46,724 bases of DNA from Bacillota bacterium (GTDB lineage Bacteria > Bacillota > Sulfobacillia > Sulfobacillales > Sulfobacillaceae), in contig JAMCVM010000223.1 of the NCBI GenBank assembly GCA_023475835.1, positions 1 to 46,724 on the forward strand, in the 5' to 3' direction. This document shows positions 34,446 through 42,179 of the stretch, piece after piece (within the stretch, counting starts at the first letter, position 1; each line of letters opens with the position of its first letter). A program made the translations under genes and the position numbers. The notes under the pieces are model-generated. The model did not search any database. It saw only the letters and a program-made list of their open reading frames with translations, and was not told where the DNA came from.

Positions 34446-35121
34446 ACCGAACTTAAACCTATCAGCGAAAGTCAAAGACTTAGCGGTCAAATCCGCCAGG
34501 GACTTTAGCGATGTCGTCGAACGGAGTCGAGGCTAGCATTCTGGACCGCTCGCAAACAATTCAGCCGCAGGGCTTTGGCCTCGGGGGAGATAGGTGTCGG
34601 CCCTCAGCGTAGGGGAAGCAGCCAACCCATCGATGGCGGAAATCCTAATCAAAGCGGTATCGGCGAAGATATCGCGTTTGCAAGGAACATCAGGTGGTCA
34701 GGGTAACGATGTCATGGTGTGGTTTGTTTTTCTTGCAGGGAGGCGCTAAGACTGGCTTTAGCAGGGCATTTTACTCGTCTGCGGGAGGGTCCGATGCGTA
34801 CCCACGAGTTGGCATTCTGGGCTCTCGGGTGGCCTAGGGACAACCCGCGGACTGGCAACGTAGGAGGGGCCCCCACGCTCGAGTTTTGGTTCACCATGGC
34901 TTGAGCCGATGGCTCCCCTGCGTCGGAGCCTGGCGCAAAGATATCCCGATGGCCTTAGGCTCTGCTCTTAGACCCAGTTTTGGACGACCGAATGCCAGGA
35001 GTGGCGATAGGGTGAAAAAATGATTACCAGTTTGCAGTAGTGGAAGCTGACACGGAAATCTGCTAGATTAGTAGCCTAATGCTTGAGCTGAGGTTCGTCA
35101 TTTGAGACTCAGGGAGGACCG
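34446..35121. other. 676-bp gene-free stretch
   Basis: There is no supportable gene here. Near 34471-34510 an AAAGACTTAGCGG-like unit recurs as GGGACTTTAGCG, and a similar CTTTAGCGG word is present in two other gene-poor gaps (12165-12173, 26501-26511). Around 34860-34880 is a G-rich/C-rich hairpin (GGGGCCCCC). These could be remnants of a mobile element; the short frames in the region have no recognisable domain. The promoter of the Toprim gene should lie in its last 100 bases. Confidence 0.35.
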
Positions 35122-35484
35122 ATGGGTGAAGGCTGGCTAATCGTGGTCGAGGGCAAGCATGATGTTGCCCGCGTACGCGCTCTAGCGCCTGAAGCGCTGG
35201 TGCTGGCTACTCATGGCTGGCCCAGCCAGACACGCGTGATGGCACTGAAAAAGGCGGCTCAGGACAGACGGGTGGCTTTGCTGACAGATGCCGATTCGGC
35301 CGGCAGGCGAATCCGCGCCAGACTGCGAGAGGTTTTTACAGACGCCGTGGACATTTATGTTCGACGCTCATTTAACGGGGTGGAGCACACTCCTTGTTCC
35401 TACTTGGCCCGTGGGTTGGCCCGGGCTGGAGTGATTCAAGAAGTCTTACGCGCGGAACCCGACATGAACGGCAAGCGGAGGTGA
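35122..35484 (+). CDS. small Toprim-domain protein (RNase M5-like)
   Basis: This is a 120-residue protein made of one Toprim fold. It has the conserved glutamate in LIVVEGKHD (Glu10) and the DxD motif in LLTDADSAGRR (Asp56, Asp58), the metal-binding residues of topoisomerase/primase/RNase M5 domains. It lacks the extra C-terminal part of RNase M5 (about 180 residues), so a role in 5S rRNA maturation is only possible. GGGAGGA lies upstream of the ATG. It is followed 6 bases later by a Nudix gene, so the two are likely co-transcribed. Confidence 0.7.
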   Translation: MGEGWLIVVEGKHDVARVRALAPEALVLATHGWPSQTRVMALKKAAQDRRVALLTDADSAGRRIRARLREVFTDAVDIYVRRSFNGVEHTPCSYLARGLARAGVIQEVLRAEPDMNGKRR

Positions 35485-35490
35485 ACGATA

Positions 35491-35988
35491 ATGGCAAAGA
35501 ATCCTTCGGCGGAAGGTATTTACGTGATGTGCAGAGGATTGACCAGCGATCGGGAGCAAAAATACCCGGCAGCGGAATTGCGCTTTCGACCAGCCGCCTA
35601 CGGACTGTATATTCGTCACGGCGAAATCTTGCTCGGTCGCTCACGCTTCACCGGAAAGTGGGATATTCCTGGAGGCGGCGTGGAGCCGTGGGAAACGCTG
35701 GAAGAGGGAATGACCAGAGAATTCCGAGAAGAGACCGGGGTTAGCGTTCGCGTTGAGCGTTTGGTTGATTTCCGTGAGAGCTTTATCGCTTTTGCTCAGC
35801 ATCCGTTTCATTCACTGCGCTACTATTATTTGGTGTCGGCGAATGACGGGCAAACGCTGGCGCCGGACCTCGATGAATTAACGAGCGTAGGATGGGTGCG
35901 ACTCGACGAGATTCAGCCCGAAGAATGCGCCCGGGGTGACTTGGCTCTGATTGAGCGGGTGATGAAGACGGAAGGATCGCGTGATTAA
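35491..35988 (+). CDS. Nudix hydrolase
   Basis: This is a 165-residue Nudix protein. The Nudix box is complete (residues 61-83, GGGVEPWETLEEGMTREFREETG), with the catalytic REFREE helix. The N-terminal 30 residues and the RYYYLVS strand are usual for small Nudix pyrophosphatases. The substrate is not predictable; nucleotide pyrophosphates are likely. The ATG is 6 bases after the Toprim gene. Confidence 0.88.
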   Translation: MAKNPSAEGIYVMCRGLTSDREQKYPAAELRFRPAAYGLYIRHGEILLGRSRFTGKWDIPGGGVEPWETLEEGMTREFREETGVSVRVERLVDFRESFIAFAQHPFHSLRYYYLVSANDGQTLAPDLDELTSVGWVRLDEIQPEECARGDLALIERVMKTEGSRD

Positions 35989-36417
35989 GTGGAACAAGAG
36001 GATAGCGTATTTTGGCAGCGGGCACGAAGACTGGAAACCGGTCCGGTCTGGCGCCTTTTTGGGATGTCGATAGTAAACGCCGAGGAAGGTGTGGCGTCGG
36101 TCTCGATGCCGATAACCCCGGCAGTATTTCAGCAATTGGGCCACGTGCACGGCGGAGTGCTGATGACCCTGTTGGATTCTGCCATGGCCGCCGGGCTGGA
36201 TACTCGGTTGACGGAAGACTGGACGGCGGTGACTTCGCAACTGAATACGCATTTCTTGCGTCCAGCCAGCGGAGCCTATTTAACGGCTACTGGAAGGGTC
36301 TTGCGTTTGGGCAGTCATCTCGCGGTGACGCAAGGAGAAGTCCGCGATTCGAGCGGGCAACTGGTGACAGCGGCCACGGCCCAATTTTTTCTGATTGCCC
36401 GAGCCGATAACCGGTAA
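35989..36417 (+). CDS. PaaI-like hotdog-fold thioesterase
   Basis: This is a 142-residue hotdog protein of the PaaI/DUF4442 type. The segment LGHVHGGVLMTLLDSAMAAG (HGGV motif at residues 54-57, catalytic-type Asp63) is the signature of acyl-CoA thioesterases. It starts with GTG directly at the stop of the Nudix gene, which suggests translational coupling; the GAAGGA before it serves as ribosome site. It probably hydrolyses an aromatic or medium acyl-CoA. Confidence 0.82.
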   Translation: MEQEDSVFWQRARRLETGPVWRLFGMSIVNAEEGVASVSMPITPAVFQQLGHVHGGVLMTLLDSAMAAGLDTRLTEDWTAVTSQLNTHFLRPASGAYLTATGRVLRLGSHLAVTQGEVRDSSGQLVTAATAQFFLIARADNR

Positions 36418-36544
36418 CGCTAAAACGACGGTCGCTGGGTCAAGGAGGTCTTCGGGATCAGGCACAGTGGCCGGGATTCCGGCACCGCAAGAACCCGGCA
36501 AAGTATGCCGTAAATGACCGCCAATATTGGATTTTACTGGTCGA

Positions 36545-37138
36545 CTAACGGAAGAAGAAAATCGCCACAACGGCCATCAAAGTGCTGGCAGCTAACGTTC
36601 CCACAACTGAGGCACCGATGGGTTCTTCGTAATAAAAACGCAATAGACGCCAAATCGTCCAAGCGATGACGATCCAACCCACCCAAAAAGCGAGACCGAA
36701 CGATAAGATTGCCACCAACGGCAATAGGGCAAACCACCCGGAAAAGGCGATTAACTCGGTCTTCAAACCGGACGTATCCGGAGGGCGATGCGAGGTGGTG
36801 AATGCCCCGTGCACTGCACCGGTGAGCCAAGGCACCGCATAGTACCAAATAAATGCTAAAAATAATACGTTGAGCACAGCGCTGATAAAGCCTAAAATCG
36901 AAAACCCTAAATGCCAGGTTTCTATCAGGGCCAGGATGAGTCCTCCGGCGAGTCCGTTGCCATATAGCATACGTTCCGTCCAAAAGGTCCTTCCGCCTAG
37001 GGCCAGAGGGCGACGCACCCGTTCCCGCCAATACCCCCACCACTCGTCGAGTTCCCCTCCTTGGGGTCGTGGTCGCGCTAGGGTGGGCTTCACATGTTTT
37101 TTTGCGCGTTGTCGAAATGAAATCGGATCCTTGCCCAT
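36545..37138 (-). CDS. YIP1-like polytopic membrane protein
   Basis: This is a protein of about 197 residues with a polar N-terminal 60 residues and four to five membrane helices, including a Trp-rich FWVGWIVIAWTIWRLL stretch. The pattern resembles YIP1-domain membrane proteins of unknown function, at low certainty. ATG 37138 is preferred: GGTGA-type site directly upstream, while the GTG at 37147 lies inside it. TATAAT (37162-37167, minus strand) is a candidate -10 about 25 bases upstream. It is divergent from ilvE. Confidence 0.55.
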   Translation of the reverse strand: MGKDPISFRQRAKKHVKPTLARPRPQGGELDEWWGYWRERVRRPLALGGRTFWTERMLYGNGLAGGLILALIETWHLGFSILGFISAVLNVLFLAFIWYYAVPWLTGAVHGAFTTSHRPPDTSGLKTELIAFSGWFALLPLVAILSFGLAFWVGWIVIAWTIWRLLRFYYEEPIGASVVGTLAASTLMAVVAIFFFR

Positions 37139-37194
37139 TGGACTCACCCTTTCTTGCCTCTATTATATCAATTCTCGGTTGAATTGAGTCGTGG

Positions 37195-37225
37195 TTGACC
37201 TAGATGCAGGAATCCACGGTACAAT
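37195..37225 (+). promoter_or_regulatory. candidate promoter of ilvE
   Basis: TTGACC (37195-37200) and TACAAT (37220-37225) are 19 bases apart, longer than ideal. The transcript would begin about 75 bases before the chosen ilvE ATG. Confidence 0.4.
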
Positions 37226-37307
37226 AGAGAGGGCATTGTCGGCCACTTGGGTGAACACCGATGCCGAAGCGGAGACTGTCCGCGAACAGGATTGTGAGGG
37301 GATAGGG

Positions 37308-38222
37308 ATGGCTGCTGGGTCGATCGCTTTTTTTCGAGACCGTTATGTACCTCTGGAGGAGGCGACGGTCTCTATTGCTACGCACGCTTTGAACTATGGC
37401 ACGGGCTGCTTTGAGGGATTGCGAGCGTACTACAACGATGAAGAACACCGTTCTTATATTTTTCGTATGGCGGAACACTACGAACGACTGTTGGATTCTT
37501 GTCACATCCTGCGGATCGCTGTACCGTATAGCGTTGAAGACCTCTGTGCCATCACTTTAGAAGTCATGCGAAGAAACCAACTCGAAGAAGATGCCTATAT
37601 CCGCCCGTTGGCCTTTAAAGCAGAGCCTCTGATCAAAGTGACGTTGGAGGGAATCGAGGACGCCTTTGGACTTTTTGTTATGCCGTTTGGGGAATATCTG
37701 CCACTTCAGGGAATTCGTGTGGTGACGTCCAGTTGGCGGCGCATTGACGATAACGCGATACCGGCACGGGCCAAAGTGACAGGGTCCTACGTTAATACCG
37801 CATTAGCGGTTAGCGATGCTCATGCGGCTGGCTTTGACGACTGCATCTTCTTGAATTCCGATGGACACGTTTCCGAGGGTAGTGCAGCCAATTTGTTTAT
37901 GGTGCGGGATGGGCAATTGATTACCCCTCCGATTACGGACAATCTGTTAGAAGGGATCACCCGGGAAAGCTTGATGGCGCTGGCCGTAGATCATGGCCTG
38001 GCAGTTTCCGAGCGGCATATCGATCGCAGTGAACTCTATGTGGCCGACGAGGTGTTTTTGGCTGGAACCGGGGTTCAGGTGGTTCCGGTAGTCGAGATTG
38101 ATAACCGTTTGGTCGCAGGTGGAAACGAAGGGCCAATCACGAAGATGTTGAAGTCGGCGTATTTACTGGCCGCCCGAGGCAATGATCCGGCCCACCGGAC
38201 TTGGGTGACGCCGGTCGCGTAA
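37308..38222 (+). CDS. ilvE: branched-chain amino acid aminotransferase
   Basis: This is a fold-type IV PLP enzyme making leucine, isoleucine and valine from their 2-oxo acids. It has HALNYGTGCFEGLRAY, the PLP lysine Lys156 in ARAKVTGSY, and GHVSEGSAANLF; all fit BCAT (E. coli Lys159). ATG 37308 with GAGGGG 6 bases upstream gives a 304-residue product of normal length; the frame is open further upstream to 37191 but that part is not conserved. It is monocistronic. Confidence 0.93.
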   Translation: MAAGSIAFFRDRYVPLEEATVSIATHALNYGTGCFEGLRAYYNDEEHRSYIFRMAEHYERLLDSCHILRIAVPYSVEDLCAITLEVMRRNQLEEDAYIRPLAFKAEPLIKVTLEGIEDAFGLFVMPFGEYLPLQGIRVVTSSWRRIDDNAIPARAKVTGSYVNTALAVSDAHAAGFDDCIFLNSDGHVSEGSAANLFMVRDGQLITPPITDNLLEGITRESLMALAVDHGLAVSERHIDRSELYVADEVFLAGTGVQVVPVVEIDNRLVAGGNEGPITKMLKSAYLLAARGNDPAHRTWVTPVA

Positions 38223-38441
38223 TGACCGCTCATCACCCCGATCGACCCGTCGGAGATAGTCTAGCAGCCTTGGGCGGAGGGGTCATTGGCTCGAGTATCA
38301 GTCATCCATATACGTCAAAGGGGAGTTGGGTAGCGGTGGGGAGTTCCTCAAGCTTCGCCTCGGCAACGAAACATCCGACGTTGATTCTTGACGATGGGCG
38401 GTCTAAGATAGGCATACACAGGTAAAGTGCGGAGGCATAGT

Positions 38442-39164
38442 ATGTACAACACTGGAGCGGTAAGGGCTGTGGCCGAAAATGTGGGCCAAGTCCTTGAACA
38501 CATGGGGTTTCCGGCACATGTGCACGCGGTCGAAGTCGAGGGACTACCCTGGAGTTGGGTGGCTCCTGATCCTTCGTGGCCGAATTATCGGCAGGCGAAG
38601 ATTGGAGCAGGGGTCTTGGCCGGAGGCGAACGCCTTTGGGCCGGGATTCGATGGGACAAGGGACTGGGGCTAAGAGCGCGGGGATACATAGCAGAACGAC
38701 CGATGCTGATGGCTAATGACGGCGACTGGGAGTGGACTCGGCTGATGGCCCAACTGCCCTTGTTGCAAGAAGCCATGGCTAACACTAAAGGGCCGGCGCC
38801 GCTAGTGGCCACGTTAAGTTTTGGCAATGGAGTGGAACCCGGTTTCCGGCCGTTTGGCTCCCGGTTGAAGCACGTGGTGGCATGGAATGTCCAAGCCGAA
38901 AAGTTAGTGTTGGCGAAACCGGTCTATGATATTGGGGCTGCGCAGAGTGTGAAAGACGCGCCCGACTTGGTGGAGGCAATGAGGCGATTAGAGGAAGGTA
39001 CCGATTGGGATTGGACTTGGGTGACGTTTTCTCTGGGTTGGTATCAGCTAGCTCCGGATCGGCCGTCTTTGGGGGCGCGGCTTGGCCGTGAATTATTAGT
39101 GGGCTGGATGGATCCTCTGTTGCCGTTTTACATGGAATTGAAAGAGGTGACCCCCAGTGGCTAA
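38442..39164 (+). CDS. uncharacterised protein, coupled to yajQ
   Basis: I do not recognise this 240-residue soluble protein. It is rich in Trp (for example LPWSWVAPDPSW, DWEWTRL, DWDWTWVTF), with a central ATLSFGNGVEPGFRPFG and no signal peptide or membrane segment. GGAGG lies 6 bases before the ATG. It overlaps yajQ by 8 bases, so the two should be co-translated. A role linked to YajQ is inferred only from this. Confidence 0.6.
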   Translation: MYNTGAVRAVAENVGQVLEHMGFPAHVHAVEVEGLPWSWVAPDPSWPNYRQAKIGAGVLAGGERLWAGIRWDKGLGLRARGYIAERPMLMANDGDWEWTRLMAQLPLLQEAMANTKGPAPLVATLSFGNGVEPGFRPFGSRLKHVVAWNVQAEKLVLAKPVYDIGAAQSVKDAPDLVEAMRRLEEGTDWDWTWVTFSLGWYQLAPDRPSLGARLGRELLVGWMDPLLPFYMELKEVTPSG

Positions 39165-39654
39165 GGATAGTTCATTTGACATTGTGTCTGAACCCGACTG
39201 GTCGGAGGTGCTCAATGGGGTCGATCAAACGCGACGGGAGGTGGCCCAACGCTACGACTTTCGAGGACACGACATTTCTGTGACTTGGGATGCCTCCGCT
39301 AAGGTGATTCGCCTGGAGGCCCCTCAGGGCATGGTGATGGAGGCGCTTTCGACGGTTCTAGGCGAGAAAATGGCGAAACGTGGGGTAGCGTTGGGCTATT
39401 TGGACTTCAAACCCGTATCCGTTTCGGGGATGGATCGGGCGACTCGCGAGGTGGTAGTACGGCACGGGCTTGACACCAACGTGGCCAAAACCATCCAGAA
39501 GGCTATTCGCTCGCTTCCGGCGAAAGTGGATGTTCAAATTCAAGGCGATGCGCTCCGTTGCAGTGCCAAGAGCAAGGATGACTTGCAAGCGGTGATTTCT
39601 TGGTTGAAGGGACAGGATTTTGGGGTGGAGCTCTCACCGGCCAACTATCGCTGA
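39157..39654 (+). CDS. yajQ: YajQ-family nucleotide (c-di-GMP)-binding protein
   Basis: This is a 165-residue member of the YajQ/UPF0234 family: SSFDIVSEPDW at the start, RYDFRG, then GLDTNVAKTIQKAIRS and VQIQGDALRCSAKSKDDLQ. It consists of two ferredoxin-like domains. Some members bind cyclic di-GMP; in Gram-positives the role is unclear. The start is GTG 39157 with GAGGTGA 7 bases upstream, inside the end of the preceding gene. Confidence 0.92.
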   Translation: MAKDSSFDIVSEPDWSEVLNGVDQTRREVAQRYDFRGHDISVTWDASAKVIRLEAPQGMVMEALSTVLGEKMAKRGVALGYLDFKPVSVSGMDRATREVVVRHGLDTNVAKTIQKAIRSLPAKVDVQIQGDALRCSAKSKDDLQAVISWLKGQDFGVELSPANYR

Positions 39655-39776
39655 GTAGAGCCGGGGGGTCATTCTGAGTGGGCAACGCCAGGATCCGTGT
39701 GGTCAAGTGACGCGGTATGTCAAGGTACTCACCAGCGAATCATCGGGGTTGTGCCAAAACTTGAGGTGAACAGTTG

Positions 39777-40376
39777 GTGAAATGGATTCTTATATTCGTC
39801 AGTATGTTTTTGGTGGAGTTGCCTGACAAAACGTCGTTGGCAACCCTTTCTCTAGTTTCTCGCTATGGCGGCCGGGTGGTCTGGTTGGGTTCGGCGGCGG
39901 CGATGATGGCTCAGACTGCGATTGCCGTGCTCGCTGGCCGCGTCTTGAGCGAAGTGCCCAAAGCTCCGTTGCGCTGGGTGGAAATTCTCTTGTTTCTGGT
40001 CTTTGCCTTCTGGCTCTGGAAAGAGTCCACGGAAAAAGAATCCAGTGAAGTCGACACCCTGCCGTCGCGCCCAGGTTTTAGAAAGGGCAGGGTCGGGCTC
40101 ATTGCTCAAGCGTTTTTGTTGGTGTTTTTTGCTGAGTTCTTAGACTTGACGCAGATCGCAACGGTAGCCTACGCTTCTCGATTTCCCCACCACTTGCTGA
40201 GACTATTCGTCGTGGTGGCTGCCGCCCTAGTCGCTGCAAATTCTTTAGTGGTCCTCGGCAGCGGTAAGCTTAGCCAGATGTTGGCGCCTAAATGGATTCA
40301 AAGAACTTCGGCCGCCATCTTTTTTGGGGTGGCTCTCTTTGGCATTGGGAGTCAGATTTTTCCTGCGGTCTTCTAG
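39777..40376 (+). CDS. GDT1/TMEM165-type cation transporter (UPF0016)
   Basis: This is a membrane protein of about 199 residues with six helices in two inverted halves joined by a polar loop. The signature is duplicated: VELPDKTSLATL (Glu14) and AEFLDLTQIATV (Glu120), compared with the family consensus E-x-G-D-K/R-S/T. The Gly is changed to Pro and Leu. Such proteins exchange Ca or Mn for protons. GTG 39777 has GAGGTGA 7 bases upstream. Confidence 0.82.
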   Translation: MKWILIFVSMFLVELPDKTSLATLSLVSRYGGRVVWLGSAAAMMAQTAIAVLAGRVLSEVPKAPLRWVEILLFLVFAFWLWKESTEKESSEVDTLPSRPGFRKGRVGLIAQAFLLVFFAEFLDLTQIATVAYASRFPHHLLRLFVVVAAALVAANSLVVLGSGKLSQMLAPKWIQRTSAAIFFGVALFGIGSQIFPAVF

Positions 40377-40591
40377 CGATTTGGGGCAAAACCCATTCTC
40401 GAAGCTATACCGGTTTCACTCCTCGCGGTCCGACGGTTCGGGTGGGCGGAAGGGCCCTTATCCACCAGGTCTTTAGACTCAGCCGCCAAAGCAGCGGTAG
40501 ATGAGCGGATCGCGTCCTTTCGAGGAGTCTCTTCGGTCGCTATGCTTTCCGAGGGAATTAGCATACAATTAGCCTAAGGGAGGTTAAAGTG

Positions 40592-40780
40592 ATGCTTACC
40601 CGCCGCTGGAAGACCCTTGAACGGCAACGTCCGCAACTTCGCATGGTCAAATGGGGCGAACTCGTGGGCGCGCTCTTTATCGTGGGCAGGTTTGTCGATT
40701 TCGGCAGTATTGTATTCGGGCTTATCCTCATGGTGGGATTTGGGCTCTGGGGCTATTCGATATTGAATCGAGATGGCTAG
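40592..40780 (+). CDS. small single-span or two-span membrane protein
   Basis: This 62-residue product has a basic N-terminal region (TRRWKTLERQRP) and a C-terminal hydrophobic region of about 40 residues. GGGAGG lies 8 bases before the ATG (GTG 40589 is also possible). Function is unknown. It converges on the rhomboid-like gene 32 bases later. Confidence 0.5.
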   Translation: MLTRRWKTLERQRPQLRMVKWGELVGALFIVGRFVDFGSIVFGLILMVGFGLWGYSILNRDG

Positions 40781-40812
40781 GGGATTGGAGTCGCCGTAGC
40801 CTGGAGCGCATT

Positions 40813-41412
40813 TCAGCGATCCAGGCCGGTGGCTACCGCGATCCCAAATCCACTGCCAAATGCGGACACAATGCCAATCATGATGGCGTCGTTAAAGCCC
40901 GAGAGGACTAAATTGAACAAGAGCAGAGTCAGTGCCCAGCGCGCGGCCCCGCCAATGCCACGGGTCATCATGACCCGCACATAGGCTCCTGCGAGTCCAT
41001 AGGCGGCTAGCGACGAAGAGATAGCATAGGCCCCGGTGGTGCGGTCCAAAATGACTGCGGCAATCAGCGCAGAACCCACAAACACGAGTAAATACTGCCA
41101 CCATTGAATCAGCGGTTCAATCGAGGAACCGATGAACCAGACAAACAACCCATCGAAGACAAGTCCCAAAAGACTTCCGGGAAAGATTACGGCTAGCGCG
41201 TAGGCTAATATTTGGCCGCCCGGCCGTACCTCGAGCGCTGCAATCGCCCCTGGGACGAACCTTTCCGCTATCCAACTGATGATCATCAGAGCGATTAAAA
41301 TGATCGTGATAGGAGTATCTCCGAGTAAGCCATACCTGCCTCGGCGAGTTCGACGTTGCATTTGCCGACGTTGCTGTTTCCAATAATTTCTAGCTTCACG
41401 GTCCAACCTCAT
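40813..41412 (-). CDS. rhomboid-fold membrane protein lacking catalytic residues
   Basis: This is a protein of about 199 residues with a basic N terminus (YWKQQRRQMQRRTRR) and six membrane helices. The segment GLFVWFIGSSIEP resembles the rhomboid L1/TM2 motif, and AYAISSSLAAYGLAGAY aligns with the G-x-S-G-x-x-(F/Y)-x-x-x-G helix of rhomboid proteases, and GFNDAIMIGIVSAFGSG with the last helix, where an active rhomboid has A-H-x-x-G. Here the Gly of GxSG and the catalytic His are missing, so it is probably a non-proteolytic (pseudo)rhomboid. ATG 41412 (AGGG 6 bases upstream) is chosen over 41466. Confidence 0.6.
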   Translation of the reverse strand: MRLDREARNYWKQQRRQMQRRTRRGRYGLLGDTPITIILIALMIISWIAERFVPGAIAALEVRPGGQILAYALAVIFPGSLLGLVFDGLFVWFIGSSIEPLIQWWQYLLVFVGSALIAAVILDRTTGAYAISSSLAAYGLAGAYVRVMMTRGIGGAARWALTLLLFNLVLSGFNDAIMIGIVSAFGSGFGIAVATGLDR

Positions 41413-41596
41413 CACCATCCCTAAGTGGTAGTGTAACGAACTTTTGCCGAAAATTGCTAAGGTCATCGGGTTTTATTGAATTTGGTCGCCGAATCATCGA
41501 GCGCTAGGGGGTCGGGGGAGTCAGAGCGCTACGAAATCTGTAATCCTACGTGGGACCGAGGAAATGTAAGGGATTTTAAGAGGCATCAATGTGAGC

Positions 41597-41650
41597 AGCA
41601 AATATGTGCTAAATTCATCGCTCGATCACCTATATATGGTAGACTATAAT
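41597..41650 (+). promoter_or_regulatory. candidate NrdR boxes and -10 of nrdR-nrdJ
   Basis: Two AT-rich palindromes, AGCAAATATGTGCT (41597-41610) and ACCTATATATGGT (41628-41640), have centres about 31 bases apart, as usual for pairs of NrdR boxes. TATAAT (41645-41650) follows immediately, so the boxes cover the -35 region. This suggests autoregulation of nrdR-nrdJ by NrdR. The match to the NrdR consensus is imperfect. Confidence 0.5.
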
Positions 41651-41681
41651 CATCATGTACCCAACATAAAGAGGTGTTAGG

Positions 41682-42173
41682 ATGCGGTGTCCATTTTGCA
41701 GTCATCCCGATAGTCGAGTCTTGGATTCGCGCCCTGCGCGCGAAGGCGCGGAAATTCGTAGACGTCGTGAATGTTTGGCCTGCAAGCGACGGTTTACCTC
41801 GTACGAGCATGTGGAAGAGGCAACCTTGTGGGTGGTGAAAAAGGATGGACGACGTGAGCGGTTCGATCGAACGAAGATTCTTCGCGGGCTGATGACCGCT
41901 TGCGAGAAACGCCCTATAGCCATTGACCGATTGGAGTTGTTGGTGGATGAGGTGGAGCGTGGGCTACGCGACGCCCACGCTAGTGAGGTTAACACAGAAA
42001 CCATCGGGGAAGCCGTGATCGCATCCCTCCAAACGTTGGACGAAGTAGCCTATGTCCGCTTTGCGTCGGTATATCGACAGTTTACCGATATTGAGGGCTT
42101 TCGGCGAGAACTCGAACGTATGTTAGGGGCCGGTGTCAAGACGCATGACCGCATCGATCAAAACGGAGGTTAG
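41682..42173 (+). CDS. nrdR: transcriptional repressor NrdR
   Basis: NrdR represses ribonucleotide reductase genes according to ATP/dATP level. The 163-residue protein begins with the zinc ribbon CPFC...CLAC (Cys3, Cys6, Cys31, Cys34) and continues with the ATP-cone domain (about 49-139, with VVKKDGRRERFDR). GAGGTG lies 6 bases before the ATG. It is followed 6 bases later by nrdJ, forming a two-gene operon; palindromes in front of it may be its own binding sites. Confidence 0.96.
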   Translation: MRCPFCSHPDSRVLDSRPAREGAEIRRRRECLACKRRFTSYEHVEEATLWVVKKDGRRERFDRTKILRGLMTACEKRPIAIDRLELLVDEVERGLRDAHASEVNTETIGEAVIASLQTLDEVAYVRFASVYRQFTDIEGFRRELERMLGAGVKTHDRIDQNGG

Positions 42174-42179
42174 TAAGGC

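Noticed and set aside
34712-34904. Two opposing 61-residue frames
   Set aside because: No ribosome site or domain; kept only as part of the gene-free stretch.
38222-38425. 67-codon frame whose ATG overlaps the ilvE stop
   Set aside because: No ribosome site beyond coupling, Ser-rich translation without domain; it may be a chance frame.
40373-40564. 63-residue minus-strand frame between the GDT1-like and small membrane protein genes
   Set aside because: No ribosome-binding site before its ATG, and composition looks like non-coding sequence.
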